35,279 nucleotides of DNA from positions 1 to 35,279 of the forward strand of contig QMPA01000009.1 of the NCBI GenBank assembly GCA_003650365.1. The letters run 5' to 3'. The position numbers were made by a program, and so were the translations under genes. Shown in pieces: positions 16,603 to 24,488 of the stretch. Below the pieces are notes generated by a model. The model saw nothing but the letters and a program-made list of their open reading frames with translations. It was not told the origin of the DNA and searched no databases. This DNA is from Bacteroidota bacterium. Its GTDB lineage: Bacteria; Bacteroidota; Bacteroidia; Bacteroidales; F082. Each line of letters begins with the position of its first letter. The stretch's first letter is position 1.

Positions 16603-17049
16603 TTACTCTTTTACGTCAATAACTTTCCCTGAAAATCTCAGGTCTTTTCCGGCCAGCGGATGATTAAAATTCATAGTGACAGCTTCGGGCATCACTTTGG
16701 TAATTCTTCCCATATGCTTGTTTCCGTCGTTGTCGTTCATGGGAATTGTATTTCCAACTTGCAGCATTTTTTCGTCAGTTTTTCCATCCACTGCAAAGGT
16801 GTCGATGGGAATATCAAAAATGGCATAAGGGTCACTTGGGCCATAAGCATCTTCTGCTTTGAGGATAAAACTGAATTCGTCATTTGCTTTTAATCCGGAA
16901 AGGTTTTCTTCAAAAGCAGGAAGCAACTGGCCAATACCAAATTGAAAGGCTGCCGGTTTTTCTTCGTTCACTTTTTCAATGATCTTATCATCATCCACTG
17001 CTGTTAGGGTGTAGATGAGTTTTGCTGTTTTTTTTGGTCCGATTTGCAT
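16603..17049 (-). CDS. slyD: FKBP-type peptidyl-prolyl isomerase, SlyD-like
   Basis: This is a 148-residue cytoplasmic protein of the short SlyD type. The FKBP fold is shown by IYTLTAVDDDKIIEK, the FQFGIGQLLPAFEENLSGL block and EDAYGPSDP. An insert-in-flap domain follows (about 70-125), then the closing segment VTMNFNHPLAGKDLRFSGKV, which is nearly diagnostic of SlyD. The His- and Cys-rich metal-binding tail of E. coli SlyD is missing, so a nickel role is not supported. It catalyses prolyl isomerisation and acts as a folding chaperone. A -7 box at 17067-17074 lies 18 bases upstream. Confidence 0.92.
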   Translation of the reverse strand: MQIGPKKTAKLIYTLTAVDDDKIIEKVNEEKPAAFQFGIGQLLPAFEENLSGLKANDEFSFILKAEDAYGPSDPYAIFDIPIDTFAVDGKTDEKMLQVGNTIPMNDNDGNKHMGRITKVMPEAVTMNFNHPLAGKDLRFSGKVIDVKE

Positions 17050-17066
17050 AATGAATTATTTTTCGG

Positions 17067-17074
17067 CAAAAATA
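17067..17074 (-). promoter_or_regulatory. -7 promoter box of the slyD-like gene
   Basis: On the minus strand TATTTTTG fits TAnnTTTG, 18 bases before the ATG at 17049. The hairpin cluster begins immediately upstream, so any -33 region lies inside the repeats. Confidence 0.5.
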
Positions 17075-17087
17075 AAAACTTTGGCCA

Positions 17088-17445
17088 GACCCGCTAAGTC
17101 GCCGAAGGACTTAGCGGGTCGAAAACAGAGGATTTATCGACTTCCAACCCCCTAAGTGCAATAGGCCACTCAGCGGGTTTGTCAGATGCCAGACCCGACG
17201 GGTTTTTTTCAACCCGGCGGGTCGAATTTGCTAATGACTTTGTCGTCCGACCACTAATACTGCGGCACAAAATAGTGGTCAGACGACTATTCGGAAAAGT
17301 GCCGTTCACGCTAAGTCGTCGAAGGACTTAGCGGGTCGGGAATGGTGAGTGTGATTTTCTCAACCCGCTGAGAGCAAATCCCGATAGCCATCGGGAACTC
17401 AGCGGGTTTGTCTGACCCGACGGGTTGGAAAAAACCCGGCGGGTC
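17088..17445. repeat. Cluster of six palindromic hairpins (REP-like), two families
   Basis: The 402-base gap between two genes is almost filled by stem-loops. (1) 17088-17120: GACCCGCTAAGTC with its perfect complement, 13 bp. (2) 17146-17179: AACCCCCTAAGTG with CACTCAGCGGGTT. (3) 17192-17223: GACCCGACGGGTT with AACCCGGCGGGTC. (4) 17242-17287: GTCGTCCGACCACTA with TAGTGGTCAGACGAC, also at 12132-12175. (5) 17309-17333: CGCTAAGTC with GACTTAGCG, a decayed copy of (1). (6a) 17362-17408: AACCCGCTGAG with CTCAGCGGGTT, enclosing CCCGAT/ATCGGG. A near-copy of (3) follows at 17414-17445 (6b). GC is well above the surroundings. The block lies at the 3' end of the copper/nos gene run and could end its transcripts or stabilise their 3' ends. 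No transposase is nearby. Confidence 0.85.
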
Positions 17446-17451
17446 TGTAGA

Positions 17452-18312
17452 TCAAAAAAATACGATTAAAGCCGGCAGTAAAAAAACACTTTCCCCAACA
17501 ATGCGGTAGCGTTCATCTTTCTGAAACCAATCAGGATAGAGCATGATGAGCAGAAGTGTCAGGTTCATCAAGGCCAGTATCATGAGGGCGGCGAATTGAA
17601 GATTGGTGCTAATAAAGAAGATGGATATTTTGATGATGATAAAAACCAGGATGTGCAGAACGATAAGAAACCTTCTGCTGAGTTGCTTTCCGAAAAGCAC
17701 CGTGAAACTACTGTGGCCTTCTTTTAAATCATTTTCGTAATCGAAGTATGAAGCCATTATTCCCTCTGCCCATGCCAGAAGGATAAATATGCTGATGATA
17801 AGAATGGTATTTGTTTCAGGAATCTGATCACTCCAAACCAAAGGTGCCAGCCAGATTCCGAAAATATAAACAAAGGCGATTACCAGTTCTTTTTGAAGCA
17901 GGAGTAGTTTTTTGTTCCCCCAAAAAAACAAGGCCAAAAAGTACGTCAGCACCAAGCCGCCGAGGAGCAATCCAAACTTAATTATTTGATGGTCGAGGAA
18001 TACCAAGCTTAACAATAGGGCAGCCAACCCAAAGAGAACAGATAATGTGAGCAGTAATTTTCGGTATTTGAAATGAAAACGGTGTCTGTAAATCCCTGTT
18101 TTCCCTTTCGATTTAAAGCCGTCAATCAAATGGTCGAGTGTATAAAATGACCAGACAGCAGATGGAAGGATGAACCACCAAACGGGATTGGGATCGACCT
18201 CAAGGATTCTGCTTGCAAAATAACCAACAGCAATTGCTCCAACTACAACGTCAATACTTAGGGTTTGGATTGTTTGATGAAACGAAAAAAGTTGTTTCTG
18301 AAAAGAAATCAT
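17452..18312 (-). CDS. UbiA-superfamily-like integral membrane protein
   Basis: This is a 286-residue protein with about eight or nine membrane helices. Two Asp-rich loops stand where UbiA prenyltransferases have theirs: YTLDHLIDGFKSKG (Asp60, Asp64) and YFDYENDLKEGHSSFTVLFG (Asp191, Asp195, followed by the family's G-x-x-T-x-x-x-x-x-G pattern). The first loop is a variant of the usual NDxxDxxxD, so activity and substrate are open; the normal reaction is transfer of a prenyl chain to an aromatic acceptor at the inner membrane. It is the last gene of the copper/nos run, 4 bases after the YceI gene, which is notable because some YceI proteins bind isoprenoids. Confidence 0.78.
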   Translation of the reverse strand: MISFQKQLFSFHQTIQTLSIDVVVGAIAVGYFASRILEVDPNPVWWFILPSAVWSFYTLDHLIDGFKSKGKTGIYRHRFHFKYRKLLLTLSVLFGLAALLLSLVFLDHQIIKFGLLLGGLVLTYFLALFFWGNKKLLLLQKELVIAFVYIFGIWLAPLVWSDQIPETNTILIISIFILLAWAEGIMASYFDYENDLKEGHSSFTVLFGKQLSRRFLIVLHILVFIIIKISIFFISTNLQFAALMILALMNLTLLLIMLYPDWFQKDERYRIVGESVFLLPALIVFF

Positions 18313-18316
18313 TTTG

Positions 18317-18922
18317 CTATTGTGGTGGTTTAATCCCTACCAAAGTTACTACAATCTTAAAATCGTTTGGCACGATAAAACTTTGGTCGCTTTTGGCATC
18401 TTCTTCTGACATGCTGGTGTTTCCAAAATCGCTCCTGTCGAGGATGATTTCTTCGCTTATTGCCTGCAGGGTATCAGATTCAAGGATTAAATCGTATTGA
18501 AAATTAATGCATTTAGTAACTCCCAGAATAGTGATATCGCCATAAATGGTGGAGGAATTTTCCGCATTCTCAATATGGTCGATAGTGAAGTTAGAAAACT
18601 GATATTTTTCAGAATGAAAGAATTCAAAAGATTTCAGCGTGTTTTGCAGTGTTAGCCGCATCAATTCGTAGTCGATGTCGATGTCAACAATGCTGTCCAT
18701 ATTAACATTGAGATTGCCATCAACAATTTTTCCATCTACAACTTTCAATTCACCGTTTTCGAATAGGACATATCCATGATGGATGTCACAAGCCCATTCA
18801 ACTTTACTTGAATCTGTGTCAATAATATAAATAGTAGTATCCGATGTAACTTCTTCTGCAATAACAGAATAAAGGCTGAATTGTAAAAATGAAATTGTTA
18901 ATATGGTGAAAAGGAATTTCAT
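18317..18922 (-). CDS. Exported YceI-family protein
   Basis: This is a 201-residue protein with a signal peptide (MKFLFTILTISFLQFSLYSVIAEE) and one YceI domain (about 30-198): YIIDTDSSKVEWACDIH, GELKVVDGKIVDGNLNVNMDSI, FFHSEKYQFSNFTI and GDITILGVTKCINFQYDL. YceI proteins are periplasmic lipocalin-like barrels; characterised members bind polyisoprenoids or amphiphiles. It starts 3 bases after the pentapeptide lipoprotein gene and ends 4 bases before the UbiA-like gene, so it belongs to the same transcript as NosY. A role beside copper-site assembly or quinone-type lipids is inference from position. Confidence 0.88.
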   Translation of the reverse strand: MKFLFTILTISFLQFSLYSVIAEEVTSDTTIYIIDTDSSKVEWACDIHHGYVLFENGELKVVDGKIVDGNLNVNMDSIVDIDIDYELMRLTLQNTLKSFEFFHSEKYQFSNFTIDHIENAENSSTIYGDITILGVTKCINFQYDLILESDTLQAISEEIILDRSDFGNTSMSEEDAKSDQSFIVPNDFKIVVTLVGIKPPQ

Positions 18923-18925
18923 CTT

Positions 18926-19867
18926 TTAGTCATCATTACTTCCCACACTACAAACTCCGGTTATTTTATTATCTATTATCAATTCTTGAATTTCTGGCGG
19001 AATATTAATTGCATCTGTAAAATCAGTTTCCATAAATTCAACAGCAAAGAAATTACAACCCTTAATATCAGCACCCCTAAAATCGGCTTCTTGTAAATGT
19101 GCTCCCCGGAAATCAACATTCCACAAGCGGGAGTTGATAAAACTTGTTTCTTCAAGTCCCGCACCCGTAAAATCGGAATAACTAAAGTCTGACGAATCAA
19201 GTTTCGCACCTGCAAAAACAGTGATAATAAACTTAACATGCACCATCTTGCTTCCTGTAAAGTCAGCATCAGTAAACTCCGATTCCTTCATCAAAGCATT
19301 GGTAAAATCACTATTGCGAAAGTTTGCCCGATGCCCTATCACCCCAAACATATTTGCACCCCTGAAATCGGAACATTCCAGATTGGCATCATTTACATGA
19401 ATCCTAAAAAGAGTTCCCCTACCGAAGAGGCAACTTGAAAGGTTCGACCTATTGAAACTGGACCATTTCATATCGGAAAACCTGAAATCAGAATGGGACA
19501 GGTCAGCGTCATCGCATTTGGCAGAGCGGAAACTTGAGCCCCTGAAGTCAGCATTTTGAATATGTATGCCATTCCAATAGACTTCGTCGAGGTCAGCAAA
19601 CCTAAAATCGTCCTTGTCCTGGGGTATGGCCGTGATTCCTTTCTTGCGTTTCTCACCGTTATCAAGAAACATCTCCTCATTAATCACAGTCTTTCGTATT
19701 GATTTGCTGGTGAAATTGGCCAGTTTGTACATGTTTGATGTATCTGGAACAGCTTCATTATTACAGGCATACACATTCTGATTATTAGAACTGTTGCACG
19801 AATGAAAAAAAATTGTGCCTGTAATCAGCATGAAAAATAAAAAGCCGGATGAAATCCTTTTTGTCAT
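18926..19867 (-). CDS. Pentapeptide-repeat lipoprotein next to NosY
   Basis: This is a 313-residue protein. A lipobox ends FFHSC (lipid Cys24). After a linker, residues about 85-285 are pentapeptide repeats of the A(D/N)FxG type, for example NADFRGSSFRSAK, ANFRNSDFTNALM, ADFTGSKM and EADFRGADIKG. Such repeats fold into a right-handed four-sided beta-helix. It starts 2 bases after the nosY stop, so the two are one transcriptional unit. In classical nos operons the partner of NosF and NosY is NosD, also a right-handed beta-helix periplasmic protein, which is missing here. This protein may do the same job in an unrelated helix fold; that is a hypothesis. Other pentapeptide proteins mimic DNA and protect gyrase, but an exported lipoprotein should not. 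Confidence 0.85.
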   Translation of the reverse strand: MTKRISSGFLFFMLITGTIFFHSCNSSNNQNVYACNNEAVPDTSNMYKLANFTSKSIRKTVINEEMFLDNGEKRKKGITAIPQDKDDFRFADLDEVYWNGIHIQNADFRGSSFRSAKCDDADLSHSDFRFSDMKWSSFNRSNLSSCLFGRGTLFRIHVNDANLECSDFRGANMFGVIGHRANFRNSDFTNALMKESEFTDADFTGSKMVHVKFIITVFAGAKLDSSDFSYSDFTGAGLEETSFINSRLWNVDFRGAHLQEADFRGADIKGCNFFAVEFMETDFTDAINIPPEIQELIIDNKITGVCSVGSNDD

Positions 19868-19869
19868 TG

Positions 19870-20700
19870 TTAAATGATATCACTTTTATTAAAATGCCTG
19901 TTGCCTAATATTCCAAATATAAAACCCAGGATAATAGGGTAGGAGATGGCAAAAATAATAAATGCCCATCTGCTAACAGTATCAAGGATGTAATAAGAGG
20001 CAGCTCCCATAACCGTCAATTTTGGGTCGAATAATACCAAAACGGCAGTTCTGAATACCTGTAATGGGTTAAGCATTCCCAAACCAATTACCATTTCGGG
20101 GTTAACCCTGAACTTCAGCATGACTCCCATTAAAATAAGATCAAGAAAAGCAACCAATAGCAACCAGATGATAAATGCAGAACTTACTGCCAGGTCTTGA
20201 GAATGTGCGTATGAAGAGATGAACATACTAATTCCAAGAAAACAAAAAATCATTGAAGCCAATAAGCCGCTATAAAGTGCAAATAAGTCCCAGGGAACAT
20301 CGATATTTGTGATTGTACCCCAAATTGCAGCACCGAGAAGGGCAATAAAAACAGGAACAAATACAGCAATAAATTTGCTGATAAACTTGCCCCAGAAATA
20401 GGCTGTAAACGATACCGGCAATGAGAGTACGTATTCCATTACATTTGATTCGCGATCGCCGACTACTGAGCGTACTGTTGAAATTAAGACATAAATCGGA
20501 AGTATTACCATGCTCACTTGCATGAAAGTTACCATCAGCCGGCTTAATCCCACAAAGCCAATAATCTGGGATTCGGTAATTCCCATGGCAAACATCACGG
20601 CTACAAATCCGCCAAACATAAGGCTGTAAACCCAAAACCATTTTGACCTTAAGTTCTGCCTGATGTCGAGTATTAATATTTGTTGAAATCCTGAGTTCAT
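19870..20700 (-). CDS. nosY: NosY-like ABC transporter permease
   Basis: This is a 276-residue membrane protein with six hydrophobic segments. GDRESNVMEYVLSLPVSF after the second segment and GLGMLNPLQVFRTAVLVLFD before the last are typical of NosY permeases. With NosF it forms a type V-like ABC complex that couples ATP hydrolysis to a periplasmic beta-helix protein (NosD) in copper-site maturation of nitrous oxide reductase. The matching ATPase is encoded upstream at 21940-22599, separated by nosL and a frameshifted inserted gene. The next gene starts 2 bases downstream. The assignment to the nos family is good; the client enzyme is not in the window. Confidence 0.88.
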   Translation of the reverse strand: MNSGFQQILILDIRQNLRSKWFWVYSLMFGGFVAVMFAMGITESQIIGFVGLSRLMVTFMQVSMVILPIYVLISTVRSVVGDRESNVMEYVLSLPVSFTAYFWGKFISKFIAVFVPVFIALLGAAIWGTITNIDVPWDLFALYSGLLASMIFCFLGISMFISSYAHSQDLAVSSAFIIWLLLVAFLDLILMGVMLKFRVNPEMVIGLGMLNPLQVFRTAVLVLFDPKLTVMGAASYYILDTVSRWAFIIFAISYPIILGFIFGILGNRHFNKSDII

Positions 20701-20829
20701 ATTATTCTTCTAAAATATTCAAAATGACAATTATACTTTTTAAACTCCAATATACAAATTCCAAACCTCAAATAAATTCCAAACTGCAAATCTCAAACAA
20801 ATTCCAAAAATCAAAAGTCAAATTCCAAA
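20701..20829. repeat. Degenerate AAATTCCAAA repeats flanking the four-helix-bundle gene
   Basis: This gap is made largely of repeated variants of AAATTCCAAA with CTCAAA and CTGCAAA spacers (four clear copies). It is strongly A/C-biased on the plus strand. Together with the T/G-rich tract on the other side of the four-helix-bundle gene it marks the edges of an inserted cassette. Confidence 0.6.
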
Positions 20830-21194
20830 CTACTTTGACTTTTCAATTATTGCAGAAAATATTTTTTTCAATTCAATTGCTTCTTGAATTAATGGTTCAA
20901 CTAATTGCTCGTTACCCAATTGGTTTGTTTCATTAATTAACCTTAACCAATAAGCAGTTTCTTTCGCTTCTTTTCTGCATATTTTAACCCGAAATACAAA
21001 ATCCTTCTTATTGAATGATTCATTTGCCTCAATATAATTGAACCACTAGAACCAGATGACCGAACAACTTGCTTTGCATCTTCAATATTTGCAATTGACT
21101 TCTTTAAAGTTTTGACAAAGAGTCTAACCTCTTTTGCAAATTGAAAAGTTCTCTCTTCCAGATCATAAGGTTTGTTATTTGATTTTTTAATCAT
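20830..21194 (-). pseudogene. Four-helix-bundle (S23/bAvd-like) protein gene, frameshifted
   Basis: The first frame, from the ATG at 21194, gives MIKKSNNKPYDLEERTFQFA and on to QVVRSSGSSG, typical of the four-helix-bundle family (about 120 residues) related to proteins encoded in 23S rRNA intervening sequences. It then turns into a basic tail and stops at 20943. The expected family sequence continues in the other frame: YIEANESFNKKDFVFRVKIC, then a KEAKETAYWLRLI stretch, to a stop at 20830-20832. A single missing A near 21036-21041 explains the break; the repaired protein would be 121 residues. It is either a true pseudogene or a sequencing error. It sits between nosL and nosY, flanked by simple repeats, as if inserted. 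Confidence 0.85.
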
Positions 21195-21276
21195 TGGTTA
21201 TTATTTGACCTTTGTTTTTTGTAGTTTGAGTTTTTCAATTATTTGTTATTTGAGTTTTGCTTTTTGTTATTTCAGT
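21195..21276. repeat. T/G-rich degenerate repeat tract
   Basis: This tract holds repeated variants of TTATTTGAGTTTTG and TTTTTTGTAGTTTG between nosL and the four-helix-bundle gene. It is the T/G-rich counterpart of the A/C-rich tract at 20701-20829 and probably the other edge of the same insertion. Confidence 0.5.
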
Positions 21277-21744
21277 CTAGTGGTGCATGTCCATTTTTTT
21301 TGCTTTGATAAACTCCTCTCGCATGGTAATTCCATCATGAATCCGTTGAACTGTTGTTTCAAAATCGAAAGTGGAGTCGGCTTTGTTTTTTAGCGCACCG
21401 TATCCATATCCCATTGGGGTTCTGTCTCCGTAACGGTACCATGCTTTTTGAACCTCTATCCATTCGCCTGTTTCACAATCACCTATCCACGATTTGGCAT
21501 TTTCACCTCCATATTTAATCCAATCATTGGTGCCCATATATTCAATAAGGCACCCAAGGTCGTCGTACCAAAGCACTTCTTCGTGCATATTGATTGATTG
21601 AACAGAATACTTCTGGTCTGCCATTCCCATGAGGCAGTTTACACAAATGTCGCGGTCCCAATTAATTTCACGAGGACTTTGGTCGATTTCCCTGTTGCAG
21701 GCAAAAGCCAAGAGTATCAGGGGTATTGCGATTAGTTTTTTCAT
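21277..21744 (-). CDS. nosL: NosL-like copper-binding lipoprotein
   Basis: This is a 155-residue lipoprotein with lipobox LLAFAC (Cys16). The mature N-terminus contains DICVNCLMGMADQKYSVQ, the NosL signature with a C-x-M copper motif (Cys37, Met39) and the D-x-KY-x-x-Q strand. FDFETTVQRIHDGI and a C-terminal KKMDMHH add more His and Met. NosL binds Cu(I) and hands it to the NosDFY complex for the CuZ site of nitrous oxide reductase. The gene is 195 bases downstream of nosF, with a GC-rich palindrome between, and is followed by the inserted four-helix-bundle gene. Confidence 0.9.
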   Translation of the reverse strand: MKKLIAIPLILLAFACNREIDQSPREINWDRDICVNCLMGMADQKYSVQSINMHEEVLWYDDLGCLIEYMGTNDWIKYGGENAKSWIGDCETGEWIEVQKAWYRYGDRTPMGYGYGALKNKADSTFDFETTVQRIHDGITMREEFIKAKKMDMHH

Positions 21745-21785
21745 CTGTTAAAGTTTTATTGATGATGTACAAAGTGTTTTTTTTG

Positions 21786-21886
21786 ACCCCACCCCGGCCC
21801 TCCCCCGAGGGGAGGGTGAGGCGTACTCCCTATTATTTGGAGAGATCCAAAAGTCCTCCCCACGGGGGAGGATTTAGGAGGGGTGG
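21786..21886. repeat. GC-rich double-hairpin repeat between nosF and nosL
   Basis: Two hairpins, CCCTCCCC-CGA-GGGGAGGG (21798-21816) and CCTCCCC-ACG-GGGGAGG (21855-21871), are enclosed by CCACCCC (21789-21795) and GGGGTGG (21880-21886). The base composition is far from the AT-rich surroundings. It resembles the C/G-rich intergenic repeats found in many Bacteroidota genomes and may have been acquired. It may weaken read-through from nosF to nosL. Confidence 0.8.
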
Positions 21887-21939
21887 TGTTTTTTCATGAT
21901 TATCTTTTTTAGCCCTGACCTAAAGGTCAGGGTAACTGA

Positions 21940-22599
21940 TTAATTACTTGAAACTATTTCGGGAACTACGGTTTTATCAACAACAATATTTCCCAGGTCC
22001 ATTTCGACAACCCTGTTTACAAGGGTCTTGATTTCATTCATTCGGTGGCTGCTTAAAATCATTAAACTGTCTTTTCTGAAATTTTGAAGGTGGTCGAAAA
22101 GAATTTCCCGGGCTTGTGGGTCGAGGTTTGCAGAGGGCTCATCGAGTAGTAATATTTTTGGTTTTCTTCCGAGTGCAAATGCGATGAGTAATTTTTGTTT
22201 CATTCCTCCCGAAAGTTTGAAAAAGGGTTTATGGAGATTCTCCTCAATTTGCAGTCCCATTGAATGAGAAAGCTTGACAAATTCTTCTTTTGGTGTATTG
22301 GTTAATTTGGTGAAAAAGTTTAGCAATTCTTTAACCGTCATTTTAAGCGGGGGAGGCGTTTGGGGAACAAAACCAACATCTTGCAAAATAATACCCCTGT
22401 CTTTCCGGGGGTTCTTGTCAAGCACTTCCATCTTGCCCTCATAAATATATTGCCCCAGAATACATCTTATCAGGGTGGTTTTTCCTGCACCATTTTGTCC
22501 AATGAGCGCAATTTTCTCACCCTCATTAAAATTGATGGTGAGGTTTTTAATGACTTCCTGTTTCTTGAAAGTCTTTGAAAGGTCTTGTATATTTATCAT
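21940..22599 (-). CDS. nosF: NosF-like ABC transporter ATPase
   Basis: This is a 219-residue cytoplasmic ATPase: Walker A GQNGAGKTT (34-42), Q-loop near VPQTPPPLKMT (78-88), signature LSGGMKQ (129-135), Walker B ILLLDEP (149-155) and H-loop SSHRM near residue 184. It is short, compared with about 300 residues for many ABC-2 ATPases. Neighbouring nosL, nosY and iron-sulfur genes identify it as the NosF partner of the permease at 19870-20700. It energises copper-site assembly in the periplasm rather than classical uptake. It is 42 bases downstream of the NapH-like gene. Confidence 0.9.
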   Translation of the reverse strand: MINIQDLSKTFKKQEVIKNLTINFNEGEKIALIGQNGAGKTTLIRCILGQYIYEGKMEVLDKNPRKDRGIILQDVGFVPQTPPPLKMTVKELLNFFTKLTNTPKEEFVKLSHSMGLQIEENLHKPFFKLSGGMKQKLLIAFALGRKPKILLLDEPSANLDPQAREILFDHLQNFRKDSLMILSSHRMNEIKTLVNRVVEMDLGNIVVDKTVVPEIVSSN

Positions 22600-22641
22600 T
22601 TAATCATTCTCTCATTTACGCATTCACTCATTTCTTTTTTC

Positions 22642-23592
22642 CTACAAAACCGTTCCCCAACCCTTTAGGGTGTACGAAAGCGCATTGCCGGCACAGGTAT
22701 CGATACACAATCCGCAATTTGTACAATCGGAGCCAGTATAATGCGTTTCCTGGGTTGCCTTTCCCCTCTGTACAAACCAAAGTTCGTGGGGTACCAGGCA
22801 AACTGTCTGGCAATCGCGGCAATATCCACATTTATCCAAATCGAATTTAATGGTTAATGGTGATAATTTTCCAACTAAACTCCATGTTGTTCCTATCGGA
22901 CAAACATAACGACACCAGAAACGCTTACTGTACACAATTTCAAATAACAGAATACCAAAAACCCAGAAAAGTAAAAGTCCCGGCCCGTAAATCATGGCAC
23001 GCGAAACAATACCTACTACATTGAGGTTTTCAAATACAAGTTGTTGTGTCGCTAGAGCGAGGATGATAAATCCAAACCAGAAAACAAACCTGATTCCTGT
23101 ATGGAAAGCATGTTCCTTTATCTTTTTTGTTTTGACAAGATAGTTGTGCAGTCTCTCACCCATTTCTGCCAGAAAATGGTAAGGGCACATCCAGGAACAA
23201 TAGGATCTGCCGCCAAGTAAAAACCAGAAAATCAAAATGGTAAATAGCCCTATCCAAAAGTTCATTGTTAAATGGACGATATAGCCTGTTGTGGAAGAAA
23301 TGGCTAATTCCTGCAAGGCATTAAACGGGTCCATCAGATAAAAACCGATTAGTCTTGAACCACTCAATGAACCTTCCAATATTGCCAGGTCGAATACAAA
23401 TGAAAGTACGAAAAGCAGGTTCATAAATATGAGTACGCTCCAACGAATGTTGCGCCATTTGTGTGTGCCTTTATGCGAATCGCACCAGACTTTATAATCC
23501 ATTCCCAATTCGGTATGTGGCATGTCTGCCATCGGTTTGGGTTTCAAAGGAGTTTTGTGTTTTCCGCTTCTTATAATGTCAAATGCTGCCAT
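22642..23592 (-). CDS. napH: NapH-like membrane iron-sulfur protein
   Basis: This is a 316-residue membrane protein with four or five helices. Two CxxxCP motifs sit at helix ends: YCSWMCP (Cys132, Cys136) and WCRYVCP (Cys227, Cys231). Two 4Fe-4S clusters follow in the C-terminal domain (Cys255/258/261/265 and Cys290/293/296/300). This is the NapH/NosR-C-terminal type, which passes electrons from the quinone pool to a periplasmic acceptor. It is 3 bases downstream of the NapG-like gene and should form a quinol-oxidising pair with it. In clade II nos clusters such NapGH-type pairs feed nitrous oxide reductase. Confidence 0.88.
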   Translation of the reverse strand: MAAFDIIRSGKHKTPLKPKPMADMPHTELGMDYKVWCDSHKGTHKWRNIRWSVLIFMNLLFVLSFVFDLAILEGSLSGSRLIGFYLMDPFNALQELAISSTTGYIVHLTMNFWIGLFTILIFWFLLGGRSYCSWMCPYHFLAEMGERLHNYLVKTKKIKEHAFHTGIRFVFWFGFIILALATQQLVFENLNVVGIVSRAMIYGPGLLLFWVFGILLFEIVYSKRFWCRYVCPIGTTWSLVGKLSPLTIKFDLDKCGYCRDCQTVCLVPHELWFVQRGKATQETHYTGSDCTNCGLCIDTCAGNALSYTLKGWGTVL

Positions 23593-23595
23593 GGC

Positions 23596-24411
23596 TTACG
23601 ATTTTATAGGTTCAACAACAATACTAGGCTTCTCTGTAGGACAAACCATCACACAAACTCCGCAACCGGTACAGCCTTCCAAAACTCGGGGGTGTAATTT
23701 ACCGCTTCCTCTTCCGGGTACAAAAACAATGGCGCTTTCGCCAATTGGACATTCTGTAACACATAGATTGCAAATCTCCCTATCGAATTCTTTGTCTTTC
23801 AGAGGGGTGGCATAAGCAAATTTACTGTCAGGAGCCCTGTAAATTCCTTCAAAATCAGTTCCTCGGGAAATTCCTTTAAAGCCCTTACGTTGATGTGCCA
23901 GACAAGTGTTTTTGTTGATATGTGCTTTCCCCATCAACACCGCTTCTTTCATGGCAACCTTCTGAACCTCAAATGGGTTAACTTTCGATAAATCAACTCC
24001 GGGTTCTTGTGAAGCCTTTTCAACTGCAAGTGCCCCGGCATCTTTGAATTGCTCGAAGTTCAAAACGGCAGTCGGACAAGTTTCGACACATTGTAATGCA
24101 TCACATGAAAAATCGCAGGGCTGTTCGCGAACATCTATGTAAGGTGTTCCGTAAGAGAGCCCTTCATGAGCGCCTGCTAATTTAATCGCTTGAACGGGAC
24201 AAATCTGAACACAAAGACCACATTTAATGCATCCGTACATGAATTCAACTTCACCGATAGCACCGGGTGGGCGAAGGAAATCTTGCCTTAACTGCTCCCC
24301 ACTATGGGAAATATCGAGGTATTTTACACCGACACCTGCAACAGCAAGTACCCCGGCAGCAACACTGCCTGAGATTATGAATTCCCGTCTGCCAATTTGT
24401 TTCTTAGCCAT
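23596..24411 (-). CDS. napG: NapG-like periplasmic ferredoxin with Tat signal
   Basis: This is a 271-residue protein. The N-terminus has a twin-arginine signal (GRREFIISGSVAAG), so it should be exported folded with its clusters. Four 4Fe-4S sites are visible: Cys61/64/67/71; Cys99/103/108/112; Cys214/217/221 with Cys170; and Cys247/250/253/257. This matches NapG/NosG proteins that take electrons from NapH. It is encoded 113 bases downstream of the copper receptor and directly before napH. No terminal reductase is present in the window, so the electron acceptor is unknown. Confidence 0.9.
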   Translation of the reverse strand: MAKKQIGRREFIISGSVAAGVLAVAGVGVKYLDISHSGEQLRQDFLRPPGAIGEVEFMYGCIKCGLCVQICPVQAIKLAGAHEGLSYGTPYIDVREQPCDFSCDALQCVETCPTAVLNFEQFKDAGALAVEKASQEPGVDLSKVNPFEVQKVAMKEAVLMGKAHINKNTCLAHQRKGFKGISRGTDFEGIYRAPDSKFAYATPLKDKEFDREICNLCVTECPIGESAIVFVPGRGSGKLHPRVLEGCTGCGVCVMVCPTEKPSIVVEPIKS

Positions 24412-24488
24412 GGAAAAATAGTTTAATTATTTGGTTTTATTATTGCGAAGTAAAGATATATATAATTCATTGACGTGTGAATAATTAG

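Noticed and set aside
17094-17309. A 71-codon frame on the minus strand
   Set aside because: It lies wholly inside the hairpin cluster; the translated sequence only reflects the repeats.
18926-19867. Qnr-like gyrase-protecting pentapeptide protein
   Set aside because: It has a lipoprotein signal, so it should be outside the cytoplasm.
20830-21194. Diversity-generating retroelement accessory gene
   Set aside because: The family is related to Avd, but there is no reverse transcriptase, template repeat or variable repeat in the window.
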